A DNA stretch of 64,000 nt from Ricordea florida (GCA_949710005.1 OX453275.1:9277981-9341980); one strand, 5' to 3'. Positions 12,801 through 22,019 are shown, counted from the first letter of the stretch. The notes: a model not told the origin generated them from the sequence alone. Numbers and translations are program-made.

Positions 12801-15800
12801 GGTCACCGGATCCACGAAAAGAGTGTGCGCGGCTGATGGCGAGTGGTCTGGCGCTCAGCCAACGTGTCAAGGTTAAATGAAGTTGATTTCACTAAGTTTG
12901 TGATAAATTTGAAAACCCTGAGGGTGCTGTTAGCTGTAGTTTAGTCCTCCCGGTATTGATCCCATACGTAGAGGTCTCCCCCCGGACAATAGGTTGGTTT
13001 CTCGATGGCCAAAGTGGAATAGAACGTAAGGCTCAAATGATGCTACGATCAATAGAAACAACGTGAAGCGAAAGAAGACATTGTTTACTGTCTAAAATGG
13101 CGGGCATCTTTCTAAACTGGCCCTGAGATCCGTTTCTCGAAAGGCCAGCTGATTTACCGGGCCCGGAAAGCTATTTTATGTTAAAAATATTTACAACGAG
13201 AATTACAATTGTTTTGGTTTTGTAAGTTTAAGCCAGCCAATTCTAAGTTAACTTGCACGTTGGACTGTTTTTTTTTTTCTGAGACTCCGACCTGAAAATG
13301 GAGGCTTGGATCCTGTAAAGTAATCAGGACCTTTGAGAAACAGGCCCCTGGCCACATCGAAACTAACACTTGTTCATCTAACACTTTGTCAGTTTTTAGC
13401 CATTGTATATAATGAAAGAGTAACGGAGAGCGTTTTTATTTAGTCACCATGGCTACGTCAGTGCTATTTTACTCGTGGTACTTCACATGTGCAAAATCCA
13501 TCGAAAAATTGTTGGAACTGACTCGCATACTATCACAAACACAGCAGTCTGATTGGTTAATATTCTCACTTCCTATTCTGTGTGGATAGCGAGTAGCGAG
13601 AACGCCCGCGCTTAGAGAGTTTATTTATCAGTAAATTTAAGTATCAAATCGAATTCAGTATGCTTGTTTGTTTCTACTTTAGCGATTTCATACACCCAAA
13701 TTGCCGATTTAACTACCCGTTCTCGTTTGTGTCTCGGCAAAATTCTCTGCTCGGTGCTGCACGCTTCTTCCGACAATTGACTCATACGAAAACTCGAACT
13801 CATAGTCTAATTGGTACAGCAAGAACAATAGGTTTTGTCCATAAGCATAAGATTTAGCATATGTTAAGTTTGACGCTCAAAAAAGGCCTTATTTTCTTTC
13901 TGCCAGTCGGCAACTGTGTTGAAGTCGGGACAGTCAAGTACGGTAGCCGTCAGGGAACTGGTACCAGGTACAGCACCAGTGTTAGCTTCTCGTGTAACAG
14001 TGGTTACGATCTGGTAGGATCTGCACAGCGAGTGTGTCAACAGAGCGGAGTCTGGAGCGGAGAACATCCCAGATGTGTCCGTGAGTATCAAACCTCTCAA
14101 ACAGTATTGTGGGATAGTTTCTAAAGAAACTGGTGCTGCGTCGGTGGGGAATTGAAACACAAGAAATTGGGTACATCAAACTAATTGATAAAGTAAATTA
14201 TACCACCGTATGAGTAAAATTGAGGTGCTAACGCTACGAGCGTTAGCCCTTCATCGGAGCGAATACAAAGGGCTAACGCTCTGACGAAGGGCTAACGCTC
14301 GAAACGTCAGCACGAAACGTCAGCACCTCCCTTTTACCGTACGGTGGTATAACTTACTTTATCAATTAGTTTGATGTACCCAATTTCTTGTCTCAAACAC
14401 TAGGCGACTGAGGACGAAAATTTCCTTGAAAAAGCGATACGTGTTACAGCCTTAAAGTAATGAGGATGCAAGAACTGAAAATCCCAGAGTACTTATGCTG
14501 ATGTTTACATAAAGTCCCCTATCATGAAACACCTCACTCCATTAAATGGATGGAGAGCAAAGAAAAATTTTTGGAAATCAAATCTCTATGAAATCTCTAT
14601 GACGTGCTTCACAAAGTGGCGTGAGATTCCTTAGCCAATCACCAATTATAGCGATGCTGCATCTTAATAGCTACATATTAACACGATTTAATGTTTTTTT
14701 TTTCATACCGTCTATATATTACCGTGGTTCCCATGAAAGTTACTCGCGACATGCTATTATGGTTATTCTATAGCGAAATTATGGGCATATTTAAATCGTG
14801 GTTATTCTATACCCAAATTATGGGCACCTTTTAACCATGGTTATTATATATCCAAATTATATGGGGATATTTAAACCATGGTTATTCCATACCCAAATTA
14901 TGGGCATATTTTAACCATGGTTATTTCGTACCCAAATTACGGGCATATTTCAACCATGGTTATACTGTACCCAAATTATGGGCAATTTTAACCATGGTTA
15001 TTCCATGCCCAAATTATGGGCATATTTTAACCATGGTTATTTTGTACCCAAATAATGGGAATATTTTAACCATGGTTATTCTGTACCCAAATTATGGGCA
15101 TATTTCAACCACGGCAGTTTGTATGAAGCCCAAGTCTGCAAATAATCGCTAAGTAGGTTTATATTAATTATATTTTATTATAGGGAATAGATCAGGGAAT
15201 AAAATTTGGTAAATTATAAAATTTAGCTTTTTCTACCCAATCTTTCTTAAGGCGCGGACTGTCCTCAGCTATCAGCACCAGCGCATGGTCAAATAGAAGG
15301 TTACCGCCGAGAGATTTCAAGTACCGTCCGTGTGTCATGTAAAAATGGGTACAAAGTTCAGCCTGACAGCTCTTCGTTTAGAACCTGTCAATCAGACAGA
15401 CAGTGGTCTGGGGCCGAACCGACATGCGAACGTAAGCCGGAATTTGTTGTTGCTGTTGTCGTAGTGCTGTAAATCTAATTTGTTTATGTACGTCGATCTT
15501 CCTGATTCAATTTTTTGCTGGAAGAGAGATTGTAGGGAAATTTTTCAAGTTTATGTGACAAGTGAGGCTTTTGCTTTGGAGTTTAGAAACTATAACTTCA
15601 GTTGTAAATCACATTCGTAAAAGTATTTTTAATATACCTCAGGCTGACAATAATTTAGATGCATTTTTTTAAATATCGCACCGCGCACTACACGCTCTGA
15701 TTTCTTTTGATTTTTTTTTTATCTTCTCTACTAAATTGCTGGCTCAGAACCTCTGCTGAGTTATTTTTATAAGCCAGGTGTTCTCTATTTTTTTCTTTAG

Positions 15801-18800
15801 ATGTAACTTGAGATCCCTACATAATTTCACTTTCATGTTTTTGCCAACTATGGAATCCTCATGATTTTTTGTGGAGTTGATGTATAGAGTGAAATACGCT
15901 CCGTGACTGATTCTGACCTCATGCCTCATTTTATTGAATTTTATGTTTTAGTTATTCACTTGAAGGAGTCAAATCATTGGCAACTATTTTGACTATTTTT
16001 ATGCATCACCAACCTAACCCTTTCACTCTTTAGGGTGACGAGAGTGTAACCTCTACTGATGAAATAGGAAGAGTTGAGCAATTTATCAATTTGAGAACCT
16101 TGAGTCGACATAACATCAAATTCTCCAAACTGATTGATAAGGGAATGACTCAGTAAGGAGAATTTCTATTTAAAACTTGAAAGTGAAAGGGTTAAGGGTA
16201 TTGAATTATCAATACCAAATTTTCCAAGCACGTCTGATCTGAGGAGAATCCAGAGTAATCAGAGTCTACCAAAGTCTTTGTTACGGTGAAAGTGTTATTT
16301 ATTCTTGTTACGTCAGTTATCGACTGCGGCGATCCTGGAACACCATGGCACGGTTATCTTCACGGGACCAACTTTAAATACGGCGCCAATGTGACGTTCT
16401 CTTGCCGCCCCATGCACCATCTGGAGGGTGACAGCGAGCGCGTGTGTCAAGGGAACGGAGAGTGGAGCGGCGAGCAACCGAAATGTTTGGGTAGGGTTTT
16501 TGACATGTTGTGACCTTCGTTACTTTATGTGAACCTGAAATCCGCATGAAATCCGCTCTATTTTTGACATTAATACCTTCAAGCTCGATCTTAAGAACGC
16601 ACCTGTTTAGCGAAGCCTTGTTTAAATTTTATTTACTTTCTTTCTTTTAAAATTACGTGTTATGTATTTTAATCTATATTGTGTATTTTAAGTTAATAAT
16701 ATAATATTAATAATTTTATAACCTGAATTAAATGACTTCTGAACTAACAGCCTCATTCTCGGACACTGCTGGACCAAACATGAGCTCTGTGTGAGGCTTA
16801 AAAGGGCTCTTACCTTGTAATTAATTCTTGTGTTTAGGGTCTGGGTAACTGGGCACTATGTGATCCTAGCGCGTATGAATTTCTCAGGAACAAATGTACT
16901 CTCTCGTGCACCCTCGGCGCATGTACGTATTGCAGGCCTATTTTGTAGTGATTGTTTGGCGTTTTTTTAGTTTCTCGAAGCACAACAGATGTCATTTTTT
17001 TTCCCTTAAAGATTCCTCACGCTTATTTGTTGTAAAATATCTTTTCCCAAGCTCAATCTAAATTGGGAGATTCTCTGCTAAATGAAAACGTGACACTGAG
17101 CGCCTCGTCGGAGGAGTTGGGGAGGGGAGGCTTTGGTCGGAAGGACGAAGTGTGGTGGGGCAATTTTTAGAAGGCTTGTTGCAAGAGGGAAGCAAAGTTT
17201 TCTTGGGACTTTTTACCTGTTGTCGGAAATCAGGACAAGCGTGAAAATTAACAGTAAACATTCTGTTGATAATAGGCCCATCCTGAATTTGAAGCCTGGG
17301 AAATTTGCGAAAGATGTATGTTTTCGGCCCTGTCACAGTTCTCCCAATAAGAGTCGAATCTATGACCTTCCGAATCCTATTTCTAACCCTGTTGTTGTTG
17401 TTGTTTTTTCCTTTTTGTCACTCATTCTAGAGCGGTCGTGCGGAAACCCAGGAACGCCAGATAACGGCGTTAAAATAGGCGCCAACCACTCGTACGGAGC
17501 ATCTGTGCAGTTTACTTGTAACGTGGGCTACACATTACAAGGTCCGCAATCACGAACATGTCAAACTACTGGTCATTGGTCAGACACGCAACCAACCTGT
17601 CTCAGTAAGTTTGTCTCAGGACGCAGTCACTTTGATGTGGATCGCGAGGTTTCGAACGACTCTTTTTGTTTTGTGCAAGCTGACTTAACTAAACGATAAC
17701 TTGTTTTTCATGACATGCGTTCAACCATTAGTCAGCTAATGATATGCCATCACTGTCCTTGTTTCTTGTTACAGTCGTGAACTGTGGGGACCCTGGTTCT
17801 TTACAAAACGGCTTCAGAATCGGAGCCAAGTTTACTTATGGAGAACGCGTCATTTTTGACTGTAATCCTGGTTACAAACTCCAAGGAACGATAATACGAA
17901 AATGCGAAGCCAGTGGGCAATGGTCTGGGTCAGCAGCAAGTTGCATCGGTAAAGAGCCTAACTTTTCTTCATTTTATTATTCATTTCCTTCTTACCTATA
18001 AAATGATTGGAAAACAAAGTCTTGACTGATAATGAGAAATTCTTAAGGGTAAGCAATTAACACTATACAATTATTTGCGTCAGCTTTTCATAGCTTCATC
18101 TTTATATCATAAATAAAACTTAACACTGTGTAGCAAAACTAGCAACCTCTGCGATAATTTCACAGCTGCTTAGGTTGTGTACATAACTTCGATGATCAAT
18201 TAATGTCATTACAAATATGATTCTTTTGGAAAACTCAGAAGGTTAAATTTAATAGAGCAGTTTTGCACTGACTGTCGTAAGACCGAAACCAAACAACTTC
18301 TCTCGCGAACCACAAGAGAAGCACGCAGATATACCTCAAAGACATGTCGTCAGCACCTAGCGCGAGAAACCGCTCGAGAATTTATTGCGATGATATTAGC
18401 CATTTGCTTCCGATTGGTTGAAAACTTAGTAACGTAAAGTTATTTAGATTGTAGCAATACTAGACTACACCTATTGCAAAATTACCTGCGACGGTTAATT
18501 GAAAAACAACCGCTCTCTGTATGCAGTTTATTGTCAACAAGCCGATGACACAGGCTTTTTGTAGTATAAACGATAAACAGTTGTTTTCTTTCCGTTTTTT
18601 TTTTAGCTTCAAACTGCGGACGCGTGCTGCACGGTCCTTCAGGCTCGTTCCAGTCTTCAAACTTTCCTAACAACTACCCTGACAACGAGTACTGCACATG
18701 GGAAATACAAGTTCCACAAGGTAAGAAGGTACGCATTGAGTTTGAGGAAATGAGGACCGAGGAAAAACAGGATTTCGTACTTATCTACGATACTGGCAAG

Positions 18801-20907
18801 ACAGACCCTATCATAGCGTTCAGCGGTGTTACCGACAAGCCTCGTGCACTGACGTCTTCTGGGAACAGCCTCAGGGTCAGGTTCATCTCGAATGGCGCGA
18901 ACGTCAACAATGGTTTCAAGGTTTCCTATAGACAGACAGGTTTGTTGACCGTGTTCATACCGTGTTCCTGTAGGGTGTCTTGCATGTAGCTCATGCTGAC
19001 ATTGCATTTTTGAGTGCACTATCCGTGAATACGTTAAGGAGCGATTTACTAGTAATAAAATAATTACATGAATTCTTACAAATGCATGTTAGCACTGAGG
19101 CAGGTCAAAGCCAAGGTTCGTTATGGGCTCGTTACGTCCTCGGCGAGTGTTTTTCGTTTTTCGAATTGAGTCGAGATGCCGTTTCTACCTGGCAATCCGA
19201 GCAATGTTGAAATCAAGCCAGATACACATGTCTTACGGAAATAACAGAACCTTCTGATAAATTATCAAGCCCTCAAGTGTTAGTCTGGCCTGGTTTTTGA
19301 AGCAGGGACAGTTTAGCCCATTTGGTTCACTCCCTTTCCTACAACGGTCGCAGTCAGGCGAAAGTCTTGACGAATTTTCTCCAAGATGACAAAATTCCTA
19401 CAAACGAACACAAACACAAGCGCTCCTGAAATATGCTCCCTTGTTCAAGGTATCATTTTTATTATTATTCATTGGTGTCACTATTTCAGTTCTGATTGGC
19501 TAGAAGCACCCAGCTAATTCTCGCTGGAACTATTTCGTTGCATCATACCTGCAGACATTGTTTTCGATCTTTTCATATCTGTAGAAGTGACGTCATACCT
19601 ACAGATAATATAGTTTCGATACACATAGGAGAGAGGTCGGAAAGTTGTAAGCTTGACAGTAAAGTTGCTTACAAGTTGATTGTGCTGTGCAGTGACCTCC
19701 GAAATTTTTGCGCTCTCTCGTCTTTACAGAAACTCGGGTGTATACGTAATAAAACAATTATTGGATCAGGAGCCCATTACCAGGAGCGTGATTGTACGGT
19801 ACATCCTGCCATCAGCACAGTCACAAAAGTGTCTATTTTTGGATCCCGATTTCGCGAAAAGCAATTACCATGATGACTGCGAAAAACAGAAGCGAAAAAT
19901 ATGGCGGAAAAACTATTGGCACAGTGCGTTTTCCGTACTTACGTGGTCCAAGACAGCTTAAACCATTCCTATCTTTATGATAAAGAAGTCGATCGTGCAA
20001 TAAAGCAAATTTAATAAAAGTAATTACTAAGCCACAAACCGTGTTTGAATTTCTGGCATCGTATTAAATCGACTTGAGCTCCTTCAGTCTTTTGAGTATT
20101 CAGTGTGTGCCATACAGCGTTTTCTTGCATGTTACTTTGTCAGTGACGTAATAAATCTCACATTGTGATTGGTCAGAAAAGACATCCTTTGTTTGTTTCG
20201 CGAAAAAAGGAAATCTAAAAATAGACACTTTTGCGACTGTGCTGATGGCCAGACCCAGTATGGGAGAATCACGCTCCTGGTAATGGGCTCCTGTTGGATT
20301 CGGTTTTTGCATGATAACGAAAATTATCAAGGCCTTAGTTTGTATTATCTGCGTCGGTAGATAATTCTTGCTGTCAAGCTCAACCTCATCCAATGATTAT
20401 GTAAGGTTATGTTAAAGCCACACATATGCGCACTAAGGCGACAGTGGTAGAAGGGATAAGACCCTGTTGCTACCAAAAAAAATAGAGCTCAAAAGATAGC
20501 AGCCATGGACAGCTGTTTCTCATCCATTAATGTCCGTGACTTATTATCACTTAGATTGTGGTGGAATCTTGGACAGCAGCACGGGTGAAATTCTTTCCCC
20601 TGGTTTCCCTAATGGTTATCCGCCAAATTTGAGTTGTACGTGGTTAATTTACATCGCTCAAAAACAAATCGGTTTAACGCTGAACGAGTTCGCCTCTGAA
20701 AACGCCTACGATCGTTTGGAAGTTGCCCATGGTCCCTGGGTGACCGCGCCGCTGGAGATCGCCTGGAGCGGCCCCAGTCCCCTGTCGGGAGAAGTGGTTA
20801 CCAATGAGTACATGTGGGTTCAATTCATCACGAGCGCGCAAGATAATGGGTTCTATAAAGGATTCCGCGCCACTTACAAACCGTACATCGCTTATAAGAA
20901 GAAATAG
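480..20907 (+). CDS. Secreted multidomain protein: ILEI x2, EGF, sushi, cbEGF x3, sushi x6, CUB x2 (5' partial, 21 exons)
   Basis: Spliced gene read as 21 exons: 480-632, 1921-2011, 2396-2634, 3715-3864, 4295-4385, 4946-5178, 6246-6278, 7317-7349, 7438-7551, 8122-8298, 9091-9207, 10442-10558, 11047-11169, 12692-12871, 13907-14080, 15252-15431, 16317-16490, 17431-17604, 17775-17948, 18607-18939, 20555-20907. All joins keep frame (3,413 nt, about 1,136 residues to the stop). All introns are GT-AG except the one after 10558, which needs a GC donor. Introns between modules are all phase 1; only the introns inside each ILEI domain differ. There is no transmembrane helix; the protein ends in a basic KKK tail, so it is probably secreted or matrix-associated. 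Sushi, EGF and CUB modules typically mediate protein-protein contacts outside the cell. ILEI/FAM3 domains occur in cytokine-like and carbohydrate-associated proteins. I do not recognise a named orthologue. The 5' end, with the expected signal peptide, is missing. Confidence 0.88.
1360..1640 (-). repeat. Dispersed repeat family A (inverted copy)
   Basis: On the minus strand it carries GGTCGAATGACTTACTTAGG, then a segment parallel to copies near 26,952-27,300 and 56,967-57,246: a weak 'gattggct' and 'gcgggacaa' core followed by 'gatggatggatactggcctcgttctt'-like sequence. Overlapping short open frames here are artefacts of the repeat. Confidence 0.6.
2933..2965. repeat. Poly-C tract and (CA)n microsatellite
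   Basis: A run of about 13 C followed by about 10 CA units inside the intron after ILEI 1. Confidence 0.9.
3330..3545 (+). mobile_element. Possible 3' end of a retroelement with (ATT)n tail
   Basis: Non-coding block ending in GAATAAAC followed by an (ATT)n run at about 3520-3541, as at LINE 3' ends. No protein remnant was recognised. Confidence 0.35.
3715..5178 (+). CDS. ILEI/PANDER (FAM3-type) domain 2, exons 4-6
   Basis: Exons 3715-3864, 4295-4385 and 4946-5178 (474 nt, 158 residues) repeat the architecture of domain 1. Matching landmarks are [55 protein letters not shown] and [12 protein letters not shown]. The 91-base middle exon is identical in length to that of domain 1, so the pair arose by duplication of a three-exon unit. 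Divergence is substantial (roughly half of the residues by eye), so the duplication is not recent. It ends in SCQTPG before a GTAACT donor. Confidence 0.88.
5730..6057. mobile_element. Short terminal-inverted-repeat element
   Basis: The ends (TTGACTCCAGGGGTAAATTT at 5730 and ATTAGATTGACCCCAGGTTA near 6038) are imperfect inverted copies. The interior is AT-rich and non-coding, consistent with a MITE in the intron after ILEI 2. Confidence 0.45.
6246..6278 (+). CDS. 33-base micro-exon with dibasic site, copy 1
   Basis: A phase 1-1 exon between acceptor CATTTCAG and donor GTAAAA, coding [11 protein letters not shown]. The RKRR motif fits a furin-type proprotein convertase site (R-x-K/R-R). It sits between the tandem ILEI domains and the EGF/sushi/CUB part, where cleavage would release the two halves. 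Too short to be certain on its own; a near-identical second copy 1 kb downstream with the same phase supports it. Confidence 0.72.
7317..7349 (+). CDS. 33-base micro-exon with dibasic site, copy 2
   Basis: Same length, phase and acceptor context (TTCATTTCAG) as the exon at 6246-6278; codes [11 protein letters not shown] and ends at donor GTACAA. It can be joined after copy 1 or used instead of it, since either choice keeps frame. It is separated from the following EGF exon by an 88-base intron. Confidence 0.74.
7438..7551 (+). CDS. EGF-like domain 1
   Basis: One phase 1-1 exon (114 nt) with six cysteines in EGF spacing: NEC, PC, GKC, YRCDC and NCEQ. The C-x-D-x4-Y-x-C-x-C stretch fits the beta-hydroxylation consensus, but the leading GVNEC lacks the full D-x-D/N-E calcium motif, so calcium binding is uncertain. 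Confidence 0.86.
8122..8298 (+). CDS. Sushi/CCP domain 1
   Basis: Phase 1-1 exon (177 nt) coding a complete complement control protein module: PCKDPG start, [17 protein letters not shown] and QCTG, with the four canonical cysteines and the tryptophan before the last cysteine. It lies alone between EGF 1 and the cbEGF group. Confidence 0.9.
8375..8715 (-). repeat. Dispersed element fragment of the 'AACGTCA' palindromic class
   Basis: The minus strand reads GGGCTACTACTCGAAACGTC and then a hairpin-like arm, resembling the 14,230-14,330 and 10,260-10,340 elements. The overlapping 120-codon open frame on the minus strand has no recognised similarity. Confidence 0.4.
9091..9207 (+). CDS. Calcium-binding EGF domain 2
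   Basis: Phase 1-1 exon (117 nt) starting DVDEC, the calcium-ligand motif, with six cysteines and the hydroxylation stretch [12 protein letters not shown]. Ends at GTAATT. Confidence 0.9.
9593..9799. mobile_element. Near-perfect hairpin element (about 94-base arms, 18-base loop)
   Basis: Left arm 9593-9686 and right arm 9705-9799 are reverse complements with very few mismatches. They begin TAGTTGTTGCGGGAG and meet at GGGGATTTGGTAG / CTACCAAATCCCC. (TA)n tracts lie just outside the right end and about 60 bases left. Fits a fold-back MITE; a small-RNA hairpin is the alternative. Confidence 0.85.
9796..9832. repeat. (TA)n microsatellite
   Basis: A run of TA units immediately beside the right arm of the hairpin element. 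Confidence 0.85.
9865..10140. repeat. Dispersed repeat family D, copy 1
   Basis: About 275 bases closely similar to 46,376-46,652, sharing TCTGATTGGTTCGCT, ATTATCAGCCGATAATCACC, ACAAAATGGCTGCCAGTCG and ending GGCGAATAATTGTTAA. Contains inner palindromes (CCGATAATCACC / GGTGATTATCGG type). Non-autonomous DNA element. Confidence 0.75.
10240..10375 (+). repeat. Fragment of 'CTGATGAGGAC...GTCAAAACGTCAGTCAACGTC' repeat family
   Basis: Shares its core with the element at 25,915-26,420 (TGATGATGACTT, GTTGTCGAAATGTC, CAACATCATCA). Non-coding. Confidence 0.55.
10442..10558 (+). CDS. Calcium-binding EGF domain 3 (followed by a GC donor)
   Basis: Phase 1-1 exon (117 nt) starting DVDEC with six cysteines and hydroxylation stretch [12 protein letters not shown]. 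To keep phase 1 it must end at 10558, where the intron begins GCTAGT rather than GT. Reading on gives an in-frame TAG at once, so a GC-AG intron is the simplest reading. Confidence 0.85.
11047..11169 (+). CDS. Calcium-binding EGF domain 4
   Basis: Phase 1-1 exon (123 nt) starting DKDEC with six cysteines and hydroxylation stretch [12 protein letters not shown]. The longer first loop (LNNGGC) resembles EGF repeats of LDL-receptor and uromodulin type. Donor GTACAG. Confidence 0.9.
11250..11345 (+). repeat. tRNA-like/SINE-like fragment
   Basis: GGGTTTGAATCCGGTTCAAG resembles a pol III B box and matches, in opposite orientation, the tRNA-like core of the palindromic element at 21,247-21,475. Too short and incomplete to be a tRNA gene. 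Confidence 0.45.
11478..11862. mobile_element. TIR element (about 385 bp) with a short acidic open frame
   Basis: Left arm about 11478-11560 (AGGAGCCCAATACCCGGAGC ... GGCGTTTTCACAAGTAAGGTT) is the inverted complement of the right arm about 11790-11862 (AACCTTACTTGTGAAAACGC ... GAGCGTGCAACTG type). Between them, 11609-11824 codes a Ser/Glu/Asp-rich peptide ([17 protein letters not shown]). It may be a relic of a transposase N terminus; the protein family was not recognised. Confidence 0.65.
11975..12046. repeat. Short palindrome (stem about 27 bases)
   Basis: TTTTTTCGCTCAGATTTATGGCCC pairs with GGGCCATAAATCCGAGCGGAAAAAA across a short loop. Probably the core of a MITE in the intron after EGF 4. 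Confidence 0.7.
12692..12871 (+). CDS. Sushi/CCP domain 2
   Basis: Phase 1-1 exon (180 nt): [12 protein letters not shown] start, [19 protein letters not shown] and PTCQG. Four canonical cysteines. First of six consecutive sushi exons, separated from the EGF block by an intron containing a mobile element. Confidence 0.9.
13907..14080 (+). CDS. Sushi/CCP domain 3
   Basis: Phase 1-1 exon (174 nt): [34 protein letters not shown]. Four cysteines in CCP spacing. Confidence 0.9.
14158..14393. mobile_element. Palindromic MITE with about 72-base terminal inverted repeats
   Basis: ACAAGAAATTGGGTACATCA at 14158 is mirrored by TGATGTACCCAATTTCTTGT ending at 14393. The centre has repeated GGGCTAACGCTC / GAAACGTCAGCAC units. 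Non-coding. Confidence 0.85.
14757..15116 (+). repeat. 38-base minisatellite, about 9 units
   Basis: Degenerate tandem units of the form CCATGGTTATTCTGTACCCA + AATTATGGGCATATTTTAA. Unit starts fall near 14,760, 14,801, 14,839, 14,880, 14,919, 14,957, 14,997, 15,035 and 15,075. It lies in the intron before sushi 4. Confidence 0.92.
15252..15431 (+). CDS. Sushi/CCP domain 4
   Basis: Phase 1-1 exon (180 nt): [38 protein letters not shown]. Follows an intron carrying the 38-base minisatellite. Confidence 0.9.
16014..16198. mobile_element. MITE with TAACCCTTTCACTCT ends
   Basis: The left end TAACCCTTTCACTCT and right end AGTGAAAGGGTTA are inverted copies and flank about 150 non-coding bases. The ends match repeat family B elsewhere in the window, but the interior differs. 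Confidence 0.7.
16317..16490 (+). CDS. Sushi/CCP domain 5
   Basis: Phase 1-1 exon (174 nt): [38 protein letters not shown]. Four canonical cysteines. Confidence 0.9.
17431..17604 (+). CDS. Sushi/CCP domain 6
   Basis: Phase 1-1 exon (174 nt): [38 protein letters not shown]. Nearest in sequence to sushi 5 and 7, suggesting local duplication. Confidence 0.9.
17775..17948 (+). CDS. Sushi/CCP domain 7
   Basis: Phase 1-1 exon (174 nt), only 170 bases after sushi 6: [38 protein letters not shown]. Same length as sushi 3, 5 and 6. Confidence 0.9.
18607..18939 (+). CDS. CUB domain 1
   Basis: Single phase 1-1 exon (333 nt, 111 residues): [54 protein letters not shown] and GFKVSY, the CUB order of strands. 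Only the first cysteine pair is present; the usual second pair is missing. Confidence 0.9.
19490..20395. mobile_element. TIR-containing repeat block between the two CUB exons
   Basis: An arm near 19,755-19,860 (GGAGCCCATTACCAGGAGCG ... AAAAGTGTCTATTTTTGGAT) is the inverted complement of 20,185-20,292 (AAAAATAGACACTTTTGCGA ... GCTCCTGGTAATGGGCTCC). The same end sequence appears at 11,478-11,862. Open frames here are incidental. Confidence 0.6.
20555..20907 (+). CDS. CUB domain 2 and C terminus
   Basis: Terminal exon: [52 protein letters not shown] and [10 protein letters not shown], then KPYIAYKKK and TAG. Like CUB 1 it keeps only two cysteines. No membrane segment or GPI signal follows. Confidence 0.9.
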
Positions 20908-20991
20908 GTGGTTATCGAATAGGGACTTAGAAATTGATATCGTTTGCAACTGCGCTGCTTGAAACATTGATTGCTCATAACTAGTTATTTC

Positions 20992-20997
20992 AATAAA
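20992..20997 (+). terminator. Poly(A) signal of the ILEI/sushi/CUB gene
   Basis: AATAAA 85 bases after the stop codon, the first consensus signal downstream of it. Confidence 0.7.
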
Positions 20998-21246
20998 GAT
21001 AGCGAAGCTCTAAATTGACTCTGTTTTCTGTTCTCTTTAATCTTGATTCCAAGTAAAACATTTGTTTGTTATGCCCATCAAGCACATATCCTAAAAAAGG
21101 ATTTGACTGTTTATTTGAAGCTTCTTAATCAAACCAGCTACCTACTGCTTGGGTTTCCTTTTGACACTACTACTACCACCCGAACAGCAACAACAACTTA
21201 TACTGGAAGTTGATATATATGAAAGACGATATGTTTGAACTGCGGA

Positions 21247-21475
21247 GTAATATGTAATGATATTAATTGATCATCGCAGTTATGTACACAACTTAAGCAG
21301 CTGTGAAATTAAAGCCTAAAAAAAAAAACAAAAAAAAACTCAGACCTGAACGGGATTCGAACCCAGGACCTCTACGACACCGATGCAGAGGTCATGGTTT
21401 CATGCTTTAATTTCACAGCTGCTTAAGTTATGTACATAACTGCGATGATCAATTAATGTCATTACAAACCACTTA
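21247..21475. mobile_element. Palindromic element carrying a tRNA-like B box
   Basis: Outer arms TAATGATATTAATTGATCAT ... GCAGCTGTGAAATTAAAGC and GCTTTAATTTCACAGCTGC ... ATGATCAATTAATGTCATTA are inverted copies. The centre, read on the minus strand, contains GACCTCTGCATCGGTGTC and CTGGGTTCGAATCCCGTTC, a good T-arm/B-box match. A fragment of one arm also lies at 18,165-18,218. Confidence 0.8.
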
Positions 21476-22019
21476 TACTGTTAAGCCATCTTCGCCTCTA
21501 CTGGGGAGCCCAAGGCATTGACGATCGACTGTGGGTCCCGAGCAGACACTCTCCTTTCCAGTTCGTTTGCCTCAATCTGGTAAGGCTTAATTAAGGTTTT
21601 GGGGCGGGTGGGTAAGTCAAATAGTTTTAGTTTGGCTTAGATGCACTTTCGAGGAGCGGTTTAATTTTCAATTATTGATATTTCCTTATTCACAGTTTCA
21701 AGTATTTCTTCATCTCGCAGATAGCAACAGTTATTCGAGGCGAGCAGTAGTTTCCAGTAGAATTATACAAATTATATATCTAAATAGATAAGTCAATACA
21801 TTTATACTGGTCACAATAACAATAGCAGTAAGATGAGTGATTATAACACTAAAATGAAAATAAGAAAAAAACAGCTACAAAAAAATAAGTAGATTACTAA
21901 GTTAAATAGCTATAATATTATAAAATGTAAAGAGAAAAAGGAAAAAACAGAAATAAATGACAGAAATGAAAGAATATATGCAAATTTAATTAAGCCAATC
22001 TGTTTCTATGCCATTTTCG

